Positions 7,649 to 16,622 of a DNA stretch of 64,000 nucleotides are shown in pieces. A model generated the notes under the pieces. The model was not told where the DNA came from and searched no databases. It worked only from the letters and a program-made list of their open reading frames with translations. Origin of the DNA: Bog-756 sp052326605 (lineage in GTDB: Bacteria > Actinomycetota > Acidimicrobiia > Acidimicrobiales > RAAP-2); the NCBI GenBank assembly GCA_052326605.1, contig JBKQMB010000045.1, positions 26,325 through 90,324 on the forward strand. Direction: 5' to 3'. The translations under genes were made by a program, and so were the position numbers. The first letter of the stretch is position 1. Each line of letters starts with the position of its first letter.

Positions 7649-9871
7649 ATGCTGTTAGAGGTGCGACCTGTAAGAACCGCGCCAGCGCATCGCGTTCGGA
7701 AGAACAAGAGAACCGCGCCAGCACATCGCGTTCGGAAGAACCAGGACTGCACTTCGGGTGATCTTGCATCGATAATCTTCGGCGGATTCTCGCTGCTGCT
7801 TCTTGCAGGCGTCATACTCTCCAAGGTCTTCGATGCGGGGGCGCCGGAAGAGGTCGCCATCGTTCTGTTCGGATTCTTCGGCCTCGGGTCTGCTCCGTTG
7901 CAAGTCCTTTCACCGATGCGTGGTGTTCGGTTCTTCGCGATCGCAATCGGACTGGGCTTGGCGATCGTGTTGTTGACAGGATTTGCGCTCATCGAACTCG
8001 GCGCGTGGGGATTGGGAACTCCGCTGTTCATTGCCTACTCGGGAGCAGCGGGATGTCTGCACGTGATCGGCCTGCGACGCAGCCTCCCCCGTGTCTCGAT
8101 TGAAGTGGTTCGATCCAAGATGGATCGCTTCGTCCTGAGCAGTCGGAACTCTCAGGCAGTTGTCATTACGAGTATCGCGGGACTGGTCATCTGCATAGGC
8201 AGTGCACTGTTTGACCAGCACCTTATTCCGAAGCCGGGTGGTTTACCGACCTCCATCACTCCAGCCTGGTTTGTCGGGATTGCTCTCCTGGTGCTGTCGT
8301 TCTTCTTGGCTTGGTGGGGCCGACCAAGTCTCCTCGGCCTTCCAGCGATTCTGCTGGCTACGGTCCTCACGGTGACCCCGTCAATCGTGTACGACTTGGC
8401 TCGCTACGACTGGACACAATCGCACATTGGCCTCACATTGTATTTCCTCAAGCACGGCACGGCTAATAGCCGCCTGAGCCTGTACCAATCGTGGCCAGGG
8501 TTCTTCGCAGGCATTGCCTGGCTCTGTCACGTCGGAGGTACGTCGAACGTCGAGGCACTTGCTCGATGGTGGCCTCCAGTGGTCGACGTCACCGGAGCGA
8601 TGGTCGTTGTCTATCTCGCCAGAGTCTTTGGGGTCAGCGATCGAAACTCCTGGCTCGCGTCGATTCTGTTCATTGCAGGAAATACGATCGGCCAGGACTA
8701 CTACTCTCCGCAAGCCGTCACCTACGTGGCCTACCTTGTTCTGCTTGCTGTTGCAGTTCGCCCCCGCTACGCAAGTAATGAAGGATCACTGCACGACAGT
8801 TCCGCAGTGGTTCCCATCGACTGGATTCTGCTGTCCCTACTTTCGGTCGCGATTGCCGTGTCGCACCCACTCACGCCGTTTGTGACTTCAGGGATGTTCA
8901 TCATTCTGGCTGTGTTCGGCGTGTTGAAGTCGAGGTGGTTCGCTCCAATTCCACTCATTCCGGCTGTCAGCTGGGCTCTCCTGCACCATTCGGTCGTGGC
9001 GCAATATTTCAGCATCGGTCAGATTGGCAATGTAGGGGCGAACATTCAAACTCCGGGCACGGCGTTTCATTACCACTACAACATCTACGCTCACATCGGC
9101 ATTGTGGGACAGGCGCTCGCTCCGGCAATCGTCGGAGCGCTCGCTGTGGTGGCTTTCCTAGCCACTCGAGACAGGATCTCGTGGGCTCTCGCCACATGCA
9201 TCGCGTCAACCGGAATATTGCTCGTCGCGGTGCACTACGGGAATGAGGATCTCTTTCGTGCAACGCTGTTCGCCCTACCTCTGGTGGCAGTCCTGGCTGC
9301 CCGATTTGAATGGCGCGCCACACATGTCCGCTCTGCCGTCATCGCAGTCGTGCTGCCGATCATCACGGCGGCATACTTGGCGGGCGATATGGGATTTGAC
9401 TATGTGTACGTGGTTCGGCCCTCGGACCTGGGCACCGCTCAATTCTTCGAGGGCAGTGCTCCTCGATTCTCCACAGTCATCACGATCAGCGATGAGGCGT
9501 ACTCACCGGTGCAATCTTCGCCGCGCTACACCTTGTTTGCCTACGAGAACTACAACCTTCCTCTTCAGAGCGAAGGTGGATCAGTGAGCGTTCAGGATGA
9601 GGCACAACGGCTCACTGCTTCAGTTGAGGAATCCGTACGAGGAGCCTATGTAAACCATGGAGTCGTCCAGAGCATCTACTTGGTGACTTTCCAGCAAGCT
9701 GCCGCTGAGTGGGAGGAGGGCGGCTTGCTCACTCCCAATCAGTATGCAGAGTTCACCGCTGCAATCGCAGCTTCGCCCCAATGGCGAGTGGTGCACGAAT
9801 CCGCAACATCGACACTGTTCAAGTTCCGCACTGCGCCTCTCACGGCTGGGCACGCGCCTACAAACTCGTAG
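7649..9871 (+). CDS. large multi-pass membrane protein, probably polysaccharide-related (GT-C-like)
   Basis: 740 residues. After a basic N-terminus come about 13-15 hydrophobic helices (from 'IIFGGFSLLLLAGVILSKVF' to 'AVIAVVLPIITAAYLAGDMG'), then a soluble extracytoplasmic domain of roughly 140 residues. The long periplasmic-side loops and position among glycosyltransferases resemble actinobacterial GT-C-type or polymerase/flippase-associated membrane proteins, but no catalytic motif is certain. The ATG at 7649 follows AAAGGAAG; a TTG at 7622 would add nine residues. The N-terminus contains a 12-residue tandem duplication ('RTAPAHRVRKNK' type). GC content is visibly lower than in genes to the right. 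Function is inferred from context only. Confidence 0.65.
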   Translation: MLLEVRPVRTAPAHRVRKNKRTAPAHRVRKNQDCTSGDLASIIFGGFSLLLLAGVILSKVFDAGAPEEVAIVLFGFFGLGSAPLQVLSPMRGVRFFAIAIGLGLAIVLLTGFALIELGAWGLGTPLFIAYSGAAGCLHVIGLRRSLPRVSIEVVRSKMDRFVLSSRNSQAVVITSIAGLVICIGSALFDQHLIPKPGGLPTSITPAWFVGIALLVLSFFLAWWGRPSLLGLPAILLATVLTVTPSIVYDLARYDWTQSHIGLTLYFLKHGTANSRLSLYQSWPGFFAGIAWLCHVGGTSNVEALARWWPPVVDVTGAMVVVYLARVFGVSDRNSWLASILFIAGNTIGQDYYSPQAVTYVAYLVLLAVAVRPRYASNEGSLHDSSAVVPIDWILLSLLSVAIAVSHPLTPFVTSGMFIILAVFGVLKSRWFAPIPLIPAVSWALLHHSVVAQYFSIGQIGNVGANIQTPGTAFHYHYNIYAHIGIVGQALAPAIVGALAVVAFLATRDRISWALATCIASTGILLVAVHYGNEDLFRATLFALPLVAVLAARFEWRATHVRSAVIAVVLPIITAAYLAGDMGFDYVYVVRPSDLGTAQFFEGSAPRFSTVITISDEAYSPVQSSPRYTLFAYENYNLPLQSEGGSVSVQDEAQRLTASVEESVRGAYVNHGVVQSIYLVTFQQAAAEWEEGGLLTPNQYAEFTAAIAASPQWRVVHESATSTLFKFRTAPLTAGHAPTNS
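7673..7742 (+). repeat. 36-base tandem duplication at the start of the membrane-protein gene
   Basis: Two copies offset by 36 bases, nearly identical (AGAACCGCGCCAGC then CATCGCGTTCGGAAGAAC), encode two copies of a basic 12-residue segment. The in-frame length means the duplication does not break the gene. Confidence 0.75.
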
Positions 9872-9935
9872 TTATTGCCGGTAATGGTCCCGAGCGTGGC
9901 CGGTACCACGCGGAAAGTTGCCCCCGGTGCACCGG

Positions 9936-10844
9936 CTATGTGCCGATGAATCCCGAGTAGGGGTCGAATACCACACTTGCCTTGGGAGGTATGGGCTGCC
10001 CGAATCGTCGCAGTCGGATGCCGAGCGAATCGAGGATGGCGAGGTTGGGGACGAACGGGGCCGGCTTGATCAGGCCTAGGAGGGAGTCGGCACGGATAGG
10101 TAGTGGGACTCGGAGCCGCTCGGCGAATTTGAGGGCACTGTTCACGAGGCGCCAGTCGATCGGCACAAACCTACACCGGCGTCCTTGCTCCCGTGCAAAG
10201 TGTTCCAGGATCTGCCGGAAGGGCACGGGAACGGGATTTGCGATGCCGATCGGTTCGGTCGATACCCGTTCGGCGGTGATTATGGCGGCTACAGCATCAG
10301 CGAAGTCATCCTCATGGACGGTGAACTGATAGGAATGTGAACCGATGAGCGGAATCACTGGAAGGTGGCTGAAGCGAGCGAGCGTGCCGGCCATTCCCCC
10401 GGCCGTGGGGCCATAGACCAGCCCCGGTCTGATCGAGATAGCGTCGATCGCCTGGGCGTATCCTTCGATCTGCAGCTTCGCCTGGCCGTAGAGCTGCTCG
10501 GTTCCGTCGAACGCTGACATGGACGACAAGACGATGACCCTCTCAACCCCCGATTCTCGCGCCAAACGCAGCAGCTGACGAGTCCCCTCTACGTTCACTC
10601 GCCAAATGTCCGAACGCTGGTGGAGCGTCATGTCGTACGCGCAGTGAACGAGAATGTTGACGCCGTCCAGCAGATCGGAATGCAGGGGAGTGCCCATGCG
10701 GAACGGGCGGGAGTGCTCACTTTGCGGAGTGCGGACCAGATCGATGGTTGTCCAACCATCCGCTTGGAGTCGGCGCCCGATGACCCCACCCAGGTACCCA
10801 CTGGCACCGGAGATGGCAGCAGTTCTAGATCGGCTGACGATCAT
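9936..10844 (-). CDS. NAD(P)-dependent epimerase/dehydratase (extended SDR)
   Basis: 302 residues. The Rossmann glycine motif is 'AAISGASGYLGGVIGRRLQ' at the N-terminus, and the active-site pair is 'YGQAK' (YxxxK) near residue 120 after 'VIVLSSMSAF'. These enzymes oxidise, epimerise or reduce nucleotide-linked sugars or related substrates. The ATG at 10844 overlaps the stop of the upstream GMC oxidoreductase gene (ATGA), which decides this start; an upstream in-frame start would lie inside that gene. The pairing suggests sequential oxidation/reduction on one substrate, perhaps a sugar or polyol of the polysaccharide. Substrate unknown. Confidence 0.85.
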   Translation of the reverse strand: MIVSRSRTAAISGASGYLGGVIGRRLQADGWTTIDLVRTPQSEHSRPFRMGTPLHSDLLDGVNILVHCAYDMTLHQRSDIWRVNVEGTRQLLRLARESGVERVIVLSSMSAFDGTEQLYGQAKLQIEGYAQAIDAISIRPGLVYGPTAGGMAGTLARFSHLPVIPLIGSHSYQFTVHEDDFADAVAAIITAERVSTEPIGIANPVPVPFRQILEHFAREQGRRCRFVPIDWRLVNSALKFAERLRVPLPIRADSLLGLIKPAPFVPNLAILDSLGIRLRRFGQPIPPKASVVFDPYSGFIGT

Positions 10845-12442
10845 TCCGGCTGTCTCAACGCCTCTGAGGCGATCCGATGGGCATTGGCCATGATCGTCAA
10901 CGTGAATGTGGTGGCGGGGACCGACGGGAAAACCGAAGCGTCGACGAGATGCACCCGAGACCATTTGTCGAGGCGCCCTAGTCGGTCGGTGGTCAGAGGT
11001 CCATCTGCAGGAGAGTTTCTGTGCGGGAAGCTTCCGCCGAAATGGTAACTCTTGCCTCCAGCCGCAAAGAACATCATTGGAAGCATGGGCCAGAGATCGA
11101 GGCGAGGGGCAACCTGCAGCACCTTGCGGATGACTTGCCGGAACATCGTGTTCTGCAACGCCTGCATCACTTCCCCCGAGAGAACCAAGTTTGGCAGCAA
11201 GTCAGGGCCGCTGGGCACCTCTGCTCTGGCTCGTAGAACGGGAGATGCCCACGAAGGGAGGTACCCAAGTCCCACGGTGATGCGGCGGAGAAGTTGAGTA
11301 GCTACGGGAGCTCCCATGCGAGTATTGAGGACTTTCGGAAGTGCATCGACAATGGCAGGATTGTGCGGATAGAAGTGGATTTGTGCCACATCAAGCCAAT
11401 CATCATCGGTGGAGATCGCCATGTTGAACTGATTCAGCGTGAACTCGGAGTGCTTTCTGGGGTCAGGTGTCTGTCGCATGGACATCATTGGCACGACGAA
11501 CTGCGCCGACTCGGCCAGCTCGACGTCTTGATCAAAGAGGACCAATGACCCGAGGACGAGCCGAGTTGTGCCCACGGCTCCGCAGGCCAAGAACACTCGA
11601 TCCGCCTTGAAGCGATGGATGGTCTCCGTGCCGAGCTGGCGCGCCACCACGTAGGGAGTCTGATCGTCCTGGCCGACCTTGATGGCAAGGAGCCGATCGT
11701 GGTACTCGATGCGATCGCTTCGACGGAAGCGGTCGAACGTGTGCGCCGAGGAGTAGATGAGGGAGTACGGACATCCGGTCATGCAAAGTCCACACCGCAC
11801 GCAGTTGGTCGATTCAAAGGCCAAGCGCGCCCTTCCGACCAGTACTCCGACTCGATCCAATGCGGAACGGTGACGTTCGGCGGCGTCAATAGTGGCCTGC
11901 GTCCGTGGAGCCAATTCCGGTAGGGGACTTGCCTTTCCGACGAGTGGGAAGCGTCGGGCCAGGGCATCTTCCTCGCCCGCGTACGGTATCTCCTCAAGGA
12001 TTTTTCGGTAATGGGCCGCCATGTCATTGCTGCTGACCGGCCATTCGGAGAAGGTAGCCGGCGTGAAAACCATGACCTGTGAGCCCCAGACATTGCTGAG
12101 CCCGCCATAGGCTCCTGAGATGACAGCACCATTGACTTGTCCGATCCCGCGGACTCCGTCTAACTGACCCATGTTGCGGAACGGAAAGTCCGAGCCATAG
12201 GAGCGCTTCTCCGGAAGGCCTTGTACCGCGACATCGGCTGGTTGGGTCCCAATGATCTCAAGGTCGCGTTCGTTCCAGGTGGTGGGCGATCCGACCGCAA
12301 GTCGGTGAACGGCATCCTGCCGAGCAGGTTCCAACTGGTGCCCGATATCGATGACCGTGATTTGCTGGGAAGGGTCCTCGGCGAGGGCCAGTGCGATCCC
12401 GGCCGCGGCTGGACCAGACCCAACGACGAGATTGCGAGTCAT
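10841..12442 (-). CDS. GMC-family FAD oxidoreductase with a 4Fe-4S-type cysteine motif
   Basis: 533 residues. The N-terminal FAD-binding motif is 'NLVVGSGPAAAGIALALAE', and the C-terminal 'DASVFPSVPATTFTLTIMANA' closes the GMC_oxred_C domain with its usual Asn/His region. Residues 214-225 read 'CVRCGLCMTGCP', that is Cys at 214, 217, 220 and 224 followed by Pro, the canonical CxxCxxCxxxCP of a bacterial ferredoxin-type cluster. GMC enzymes oxidise alcohols or sugars; a cluster would allow electrons to leave to a carrier rather than to oxygen. The ATG at 12442 lies four bases after the upstream glycosyltransferase stop and precedes the coupled epimerase gene. Confidence 0.82.
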   Translation of the reverse strand: MTRNLVVGSGPAAAGIALALAEDPSQQITVIDIGHQLEPARQDAVHRLAVGSPTTWNERDLEIIGTQPADVAVQGLPEKRSYGSDFPFRNMGQLDGVRGIGQVNGAVISGAYGGLSNVWGSQVMVFTPATFSEWPVSSNDMAAHYRKILEEIPYAGEEDALARRFPLVGKASPLPELAPRTQATIDAAERHRSALDRVGVLVGRARLAFESTNCVRCGLCMTGCPYSLIYSSAHTFDRFRRSDRIEYHDRLLAIKVGQDDQTPYVVARQLGTETIHRFKADRVFLACGAVGTTRLVLGSLVLFDQDVELAESAQFVVPMMSMRQTPDPRKHSEFTLNQFNMAISTDDDWLDVAQIHFYPHNPAIVDALPKVLNTRMGAPVATQLLRRITVGLGYLPSWASPVLRARAEVPSGPDLLPNLVLSGEVMQALQNTMFRQVIRKVLQVAPRLDLWPMLPMMFFAAGGKSYHFGGSFPHRNSPADGPLTTDRLGRLDKWSRVHLVDASVFPSVPATTFTLTIMANAHRIASEALRQPE

Positions 12443-12446
12443 CTGG

Positions 12447-13658
12447 TCAGCTCTCCATCCGGGCGCGACCGGGGCTTCGCCACCGTTCGATGGCGTAAGC
12501 AAGGGGACCAACGATCACACCGGCGACCTCTAATGCGAGGTGGCTCCATGGCATCCCATAGTCGAGCTCAGTCTGCCGCTCGCGCAGCAAATTGAGCGCA
12601 CCGCGAAACGTGCCTCGCATCATGTCAATCCTACCTGGCTGGAGGAATTCCCGGACAGCCGCCGCCGACAATCCCTTGCCGTAGTTGAAGAGCACACGCC
12701 GGAGTGCTGCATCTTCCCGCCGATGAATGTGCCACACGATCGCAGAGGGCTGGTAGCTCAACTCGTAGCCTGCTCGGATGACCCTCACGAACATCTCATT
12801 GTCCTCACCGCTTCCGGTCAGCGTCCCCGCCCCGAGGGCCTCGTCGAATCCGCCAATGTCGAGCACAATGCGCCTACGCACGGCGAAGTTCGCGCCTGCC
12901 CCCAAGTGTCCCGCGGAGTAGGGGAATGGCCATGTGTACTGACCACGCTTGGCCATCGAGAATGTCTCGGGCATGAGATTGGTGCTCCACTTGAGCTTCT
13001 TCTCGAACAAGGCCTGCGATCTCGTCTCGAGCTCCGCCGGTGGTGCCATTCCCGTCACCACGGCGACATTCGTCCCCGCAGCGAACCCCCGATGCAGAGC
13101 AGTTGCCCAATCACGGTCAGGTCGTGCGTCATCGTCAGTGAACGCAACATATTCGGCGTCGATCGCTCGGAGTGCCGCATTCCGGGCCTTTGCAAGTCCG
13201 GGACGGTGCTCCACGATGCGGTGAGCCCGCATGCCTTCACTGGACATTTGGTCGACTACTTCCTTCACCGCATCCGAGCGGGGAGCGTTGTCGACGATCA
13301 GCACCTCGTATTGTTCCAGCGGTGTTCCCTGCATCCTCTGTAGGCATTTGCGCAATGACTCGGCGCGATCCCTGGTGCAGATAGCGATGCAAAGTTTCCC
13401 AGGCGGGGCAGGCGAGTCTGGAGGCGAACCACCAGATGGACGTTCGTCGACGAAATGGGCCACCACACCCTCGGCATTGACCTCGCCCGGGTCCAGCAAC
13501 AGCCACTCCTTCGGCCCGTGGTCATCGAGCAGGAGCACCTGGGCACGGTCATACCCGGCGCTCCAGGGGCCGAGAGCGCCTTCTAACTCAACGCCATTCC
13601 CTGTTCGTCTTGCGAGTCCAAACCAGGTCCGATCACTCACCCGTGGGGACGCTGGCAT
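12447..13658 (-). CDS. family 2 glycosyltransferase with N-terminal extension
   Basis: 403 residues. The GT-A domain begins only near residue 88 ('KLCIAICTRDRAESLRKCLQ'), followed by 'VLIVDNAPRSD', the acidic motif 'AFTDDDARPD' around residue 173, and 'GSGEDNEMFVRVI' with the ED acceptor motif near residue 285. The first 85 residues form a separate small domain of unknown role. It probably builds the exported polysaccharide at the membrane. It heads a three-gene minus-strand operon with the GMC oxidoreductase and epimerase. Confidence 0.88.
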   Translation of the reverse strand: MPASPRVSDRTWFGLARRTGNGVELEGALGPWSAGYDRAQVLLLDDHGPKEWLLLDPGEVNAEGVVAHFVDERPSGGSPPDSPAPPGKLCIAICTRDRAESLRKCLQRMQGTPLEQYEVLIVDNAPRSDAVKEVVDQMSSEGMRAHRIVEHRPGLAKARNAALRAIDAEYVAFTDDDARPDRDWATALHRGFAAGTNVAVVTGMAPPAELETRSQALFEKKLKWSTNLMPETFSMAKRGQYTWPFPYSAGHLGAGANFAVRRRIVLDIGGFDEALGAGTLTGSGEDNEMFVRVIRAGYELSYQPSAIVWHIHRREDAALRRVLFNYGKGLSAAAVREFLQPGRIDMMRGTFRGALNLLRERQTELDYGMPWSHLALEVAGVIVGPLAYAIERWRSPGRARMES

Positions 13659-14053
13659 GTGCTGATCTCCTCAGCGGGTCGGAGAAACGTCCTGGTATGT
13701 TAATGGGGTCGGTCTCCGAGTGGCCAATCTGAAATTCCAACAGTGTGCAACGTCAGATGTCTAGTCAGATGCTTTCGCAACGGTCTCTGACTAGTAGCCC
13801 GGAAACGGGCAACCGGTCGCCCTTGGGCGAATGCTCGGAGAAGGCATATGGCCGCTGGCCATGTTGGCTCATTGGACCATGGGATCCCTCCGTGTAGAGG
13901 AGGGAGGAGCTGATTTGTCATACTGAGAACTCCTGCGCTGACGACAAGCTGGCCCAACTCGAGTCTTCAGACAAATCTCCCGTCAAGCTCCTGTGGTACC
14001 GTGACTTCACAATTCAGGGGCTATAATTCGGCTCGATCGATCCTCAGATCCGT
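13659..14053. other. divergent intergenic region with likely promoter
   Basis: 395 bases between two divergent glycosyltransferase genes. A consensus TATAAT lies at 14022..14027, 27 bases before the plus-strand ATG. Its -35 region is weak (CCGTGA-like). No coding sequence is recognised. Confidence 0.5.
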
Positions 14054-15106
14054 ATGGTTCAGCACGAGCTTTCTTCTATGAGTGACAGCACCGCCAATCC
14101 CAATGACGCTCATGTCGATCGGCACAGTGTGACTGTTGTGATTGCGGCCTATACCTTGGAGCGCTGGGAGCTTCTCGGCCGGGCGATCCGGTCAGTTGCA
14201 GACCAGTCGGTTCCTCCGGCCCAGCTGATTCTCTGTATCGACAACAACGACGAGCTGCTCGATCGCTGCCGGGCCGAGTGGAGGAACCCGTTGCCACCTT
14301 CAAACGTGGTCGTCGAAGTGATGCCGGACGAGCACACCGATCACTTGGAAGGACGCCAGCTACACACGCGCGTGCACGGCAGCTCGAGGAGGTTTGGAGC
14401 TGGGTCAGTCCGCACGACCGCATTGCGTCACTCTCGGAGTGACATCGTGGCATTTCTGGATGACGATGCCGAAGCTTCAGTCGACTGGTTGGAGCGGCTC
14501 GTGCTTCCGTACGACCAAGACGACGTAGTCGCCGTCGGTGGCGCACCACTGCCGCGGTTCGAAACTAGTCGACCTCGTTGGTTTCCCCGGGAGTTCGACT
14601 GGGTCTTCGGCTGCGAATACGCAGGAATGCCTCGCTCGCTCTCACCGATCAGGCACCTGATCGGAGCGAACATGTCGGCGCGCCGACAAGCGCTGATGCA
14701 AATAGGGGGTTTCCATTCAGTCGATTTCGACGACATGGATATGTGTCATCGGCTAGCAGACGCCTTTCCTGACAGTCATTTAATGTACGATCCAGATGCA
14801 GTCGTGTATCACTACGTGGGTAGAGAACGAGTCACGTGGGGCTATTTCTGGCGCCGTTGTTTCCATGTGAATAGGCATAAAGTAAGTGCATTCGCTGAAA
14901 TGGGGGAGGCCGCAAACCTGAAATCAGAACGCGATTTCGTTGCGAGAATTCTGACACGTCAGATCGTGAACCACTTTCGTGAGCTGCTGGCGGGAGATCC
15001 ATTCGCTGCTGTCCGCCTACTCGTTTCACTGACCGGCGTATGCCTCGCCGGACTTGGGAACCTGAGCGGCCGATTCGAGCTGTGGCGACGACCGATTCCG
15101 GCGTAG
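14054..15106 (+). CDS. family 2 glycosyltransferase
   Basis: 350 residues; an internal ATG at 14078 would shorten it by eight. 'SVTVVIAAYTLERWELLGRA' opens the GT-A domain, 'ILCIDNNDELLDR' follows, and the metal site is 'VAFLDDDAEASVDWLERL' near residue 135. 'GGFHSVDFDDMDMCHRLA' near residue 220 is the acceptor-side ED-like motif. A weak hydrophobic segment near the C-terminus may touch the membrane. It is transcribed alone, opposite to its neighbours, and belongs functionally to the polysaccharide set. Donor and linkage unknown. Confidence 0.88.
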   Translation: MVQHELSSMSDSTANPNDAHVDRHSVTVVIAAYTLERWELLGRAIRSVADQSVPPAQLILCIDNNDELLDRCRAEWRNPLPPSNVVVEVMPDEHTDHLEGRQLHTRVHGSSRRFGAGSVRTTALRHSRSDIVAFLDDDAEASVDWLERLVLPYDQDDVVAVGGAPLPRFETSRPRWFPREFDWVFGCEYAGMPRSLSPIRHLIGANMSARRQALMQIGGFHSVDFDDMDMCHRLADAFPDSHLMYDPDAVVYHYVGRERVTWGYFWRRCFHVNRHKVSAFAEMGEAANLKSERDFVARILTRQIVNHFRELLAGDPFAAVRLLVSLTGVCLAGLGNLSGRFELWRRPIPA

Positions 15107-15262
15107 CATGCCGATGGCCGCTTAAGGACGAAGGGCGACCGCCCGAGACGATCAAGTAATCGACAGGCCTGTGTATCACTCATCTGGGTGTGTATCTAGT
15201 GCCGCACCCCGGGCATCGAGGGCGAAGAGTGGGATCCGGGCATGACCGCTGTATCTGGGAAT

Positions 15263-16489
15263 TCAGGAAGCATCGGTATCCTTGTCCGCGATTGTGATCA
15301 TTCGATAGTCGGAGCCTTGGACTGTCGAGACTGTCTCATCCCAACCCCCCTTCCAGTAGCCCCAGAGCGATCCATGGCGTTCGCGGATGTAGCTGGGCGC
15401 CGGAAATGCCGATCCAGCCAGGAACGCCAGCGCGTTCGGGGCCGGGAGCCTCGTCGCCCAGGCCAGACGATGGCGAGACAGGGCAGAATCGTTACCCCAG
15501 CCCATCGCAGCGACACGCAAGCGGGTTGCTGGCGGGAGCTTCGAGTCGTGCGCGCTGGCAGTAAATCCAGCTTCCGGAACAGTCACGCTCAATGCAGTCG
15601 TCGCAAGCTCAAATAGCCAAGCGAGTTCCGCATGATCGAACGCCCTCTCTGACGCCTCGGTTCCAAGCGCGGTCATGAGGACGATGACGTCACGCCACGA
15701 CGCAAGGCCGAGTTTGCCCTTCCACAGATCATTCAGCACGTGCAAGGCCGAGATCAGCAAGAGATCCTCGTTCGCCGCAATCCGAACTTCCTTACCACAT
15801 AGCTTCCATGGAATGGACCGCTCGATGAGGTCTCGAGCTGTCAGTTTTGAGGCGAGGGCCCAGGGTGGAATGTGATGGTGGATGTCGATATTCCCGCCGG
15901 CGGGGCTGTGGAGATTGAGACCTTCACGACACACGAGGTCGAACCAACGCCACTGAGGAACTGAGCGTTCGGAATACTCGAACCCCCCTTTGTGCGACCC
16001 CATGATCGCATCGATGAAGTTGCGCCTTGGGACAACGATGTCAATGTCGCTGTAGGGTCTGGGCCAGCCCGCTGGGTGCAATCGAGCGATAGCCGGTCCC
16101 TTGATCACGACGTAGGGAATGCCCGCCCGAGCGAAGGCGGACAAGAGTATTGCACCTTCGACGTCGACAGCCATGCTCCGGAATTGGCTCATCATCGTGG
16201 CGTCGTGGAATGCCACGGCAACGGGATCATCCTGCCATGGCTGCCCAGTGGCGAACGCGTGGAGTGCCACTGGTGCGAGACCTTCACTAAGGATGAGTTG
16301 GCTTTCCTCCCGGAACGCATCGACGCTCGGAGTCTCTGGGGGGGGCTCGATGATGCCAGCAGTTAGACACCAGCGCGCAGCTGGACCGATGTCTTGCAAT
16401 GGGCCTGCCAGCGACGTCATCATTTGTTGGGGCGTCTGTCGCAGGACTGGTCTACGGTTTGGATCGTAGTGCTGGCAAGGACGAACCAT
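15263..16489 (-). CDS. uncharacterised nucleotidyltransferase (PF14907, NTP_transf_5)
   Basis: 408 residues. The nucleotidyltransferase signature is 'RPYSDIDIVVPRRNF' (paired Asp after 'VIKGPAIARLHPAGWPRPYS'), near residue 145, followed by 'NIDIHHHIPP' with a third acidic residue and 'DLLLISALHVLNDLW'. This is the pattern of PF14907. Members are common in exopolysaccharide loci and also in RiPP loci that carry HPr-kinase-like, PqqD and asparagine-synthase genes, all present 3-10 kb to the right. The substrate is unknown. The start is uncertain: ATG 16489 is used, with ATGs at 16423/16420 as alternatives, and none has a strong ribosome site. Confidence 0.78.
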   Translation of the reverse strand: MVRPCQHYDPNRRPVLRQTPQQMMTSLAGPLQDIGPAARWCLTAGIIEPPPETPSVDAFREESQLILSEGLAPVALHAFATGQPWQDDPVAVAFHDATMMSQFRSMAVDVEGAILLSAFARAGIPYVVIKGPAIARLHPAGWPRPYSDIDIVVPRRNFIDAIMGSHKGGFEYSERSVPQWRWFDLVCREGLNLHSPAGGNIDIHHHIPPWALASKLTARDLIERSIPWKLCGKEVRIAANEDLLLISALHVLNDLWKGKLGLASWRDVIVLMTALGTEASERAFDHAELAWLFELATTALSVTVPEAGFTASAHDSKLPPATRLRVAAMGWGNDSALSRHRLAWATRLPAPNALAFLAGSAFPAPSYIRERHGSLWGYWKGGWDETVSTVQGSDYRMITIADKDTDAS

Positions 16490-16622
16490 CCAAAGAGTAC
16501 TTGGTCAGTAGGCTCAGGCCGGAATCCCACCGGCATACGAGACGAAGCGTCAGGCTGGGGACCAAGTGCCTCAAGACGGCATGTCCGGCTGATCTGGTAG
16601 AAGCTCATTTCCCGGCGGATCA

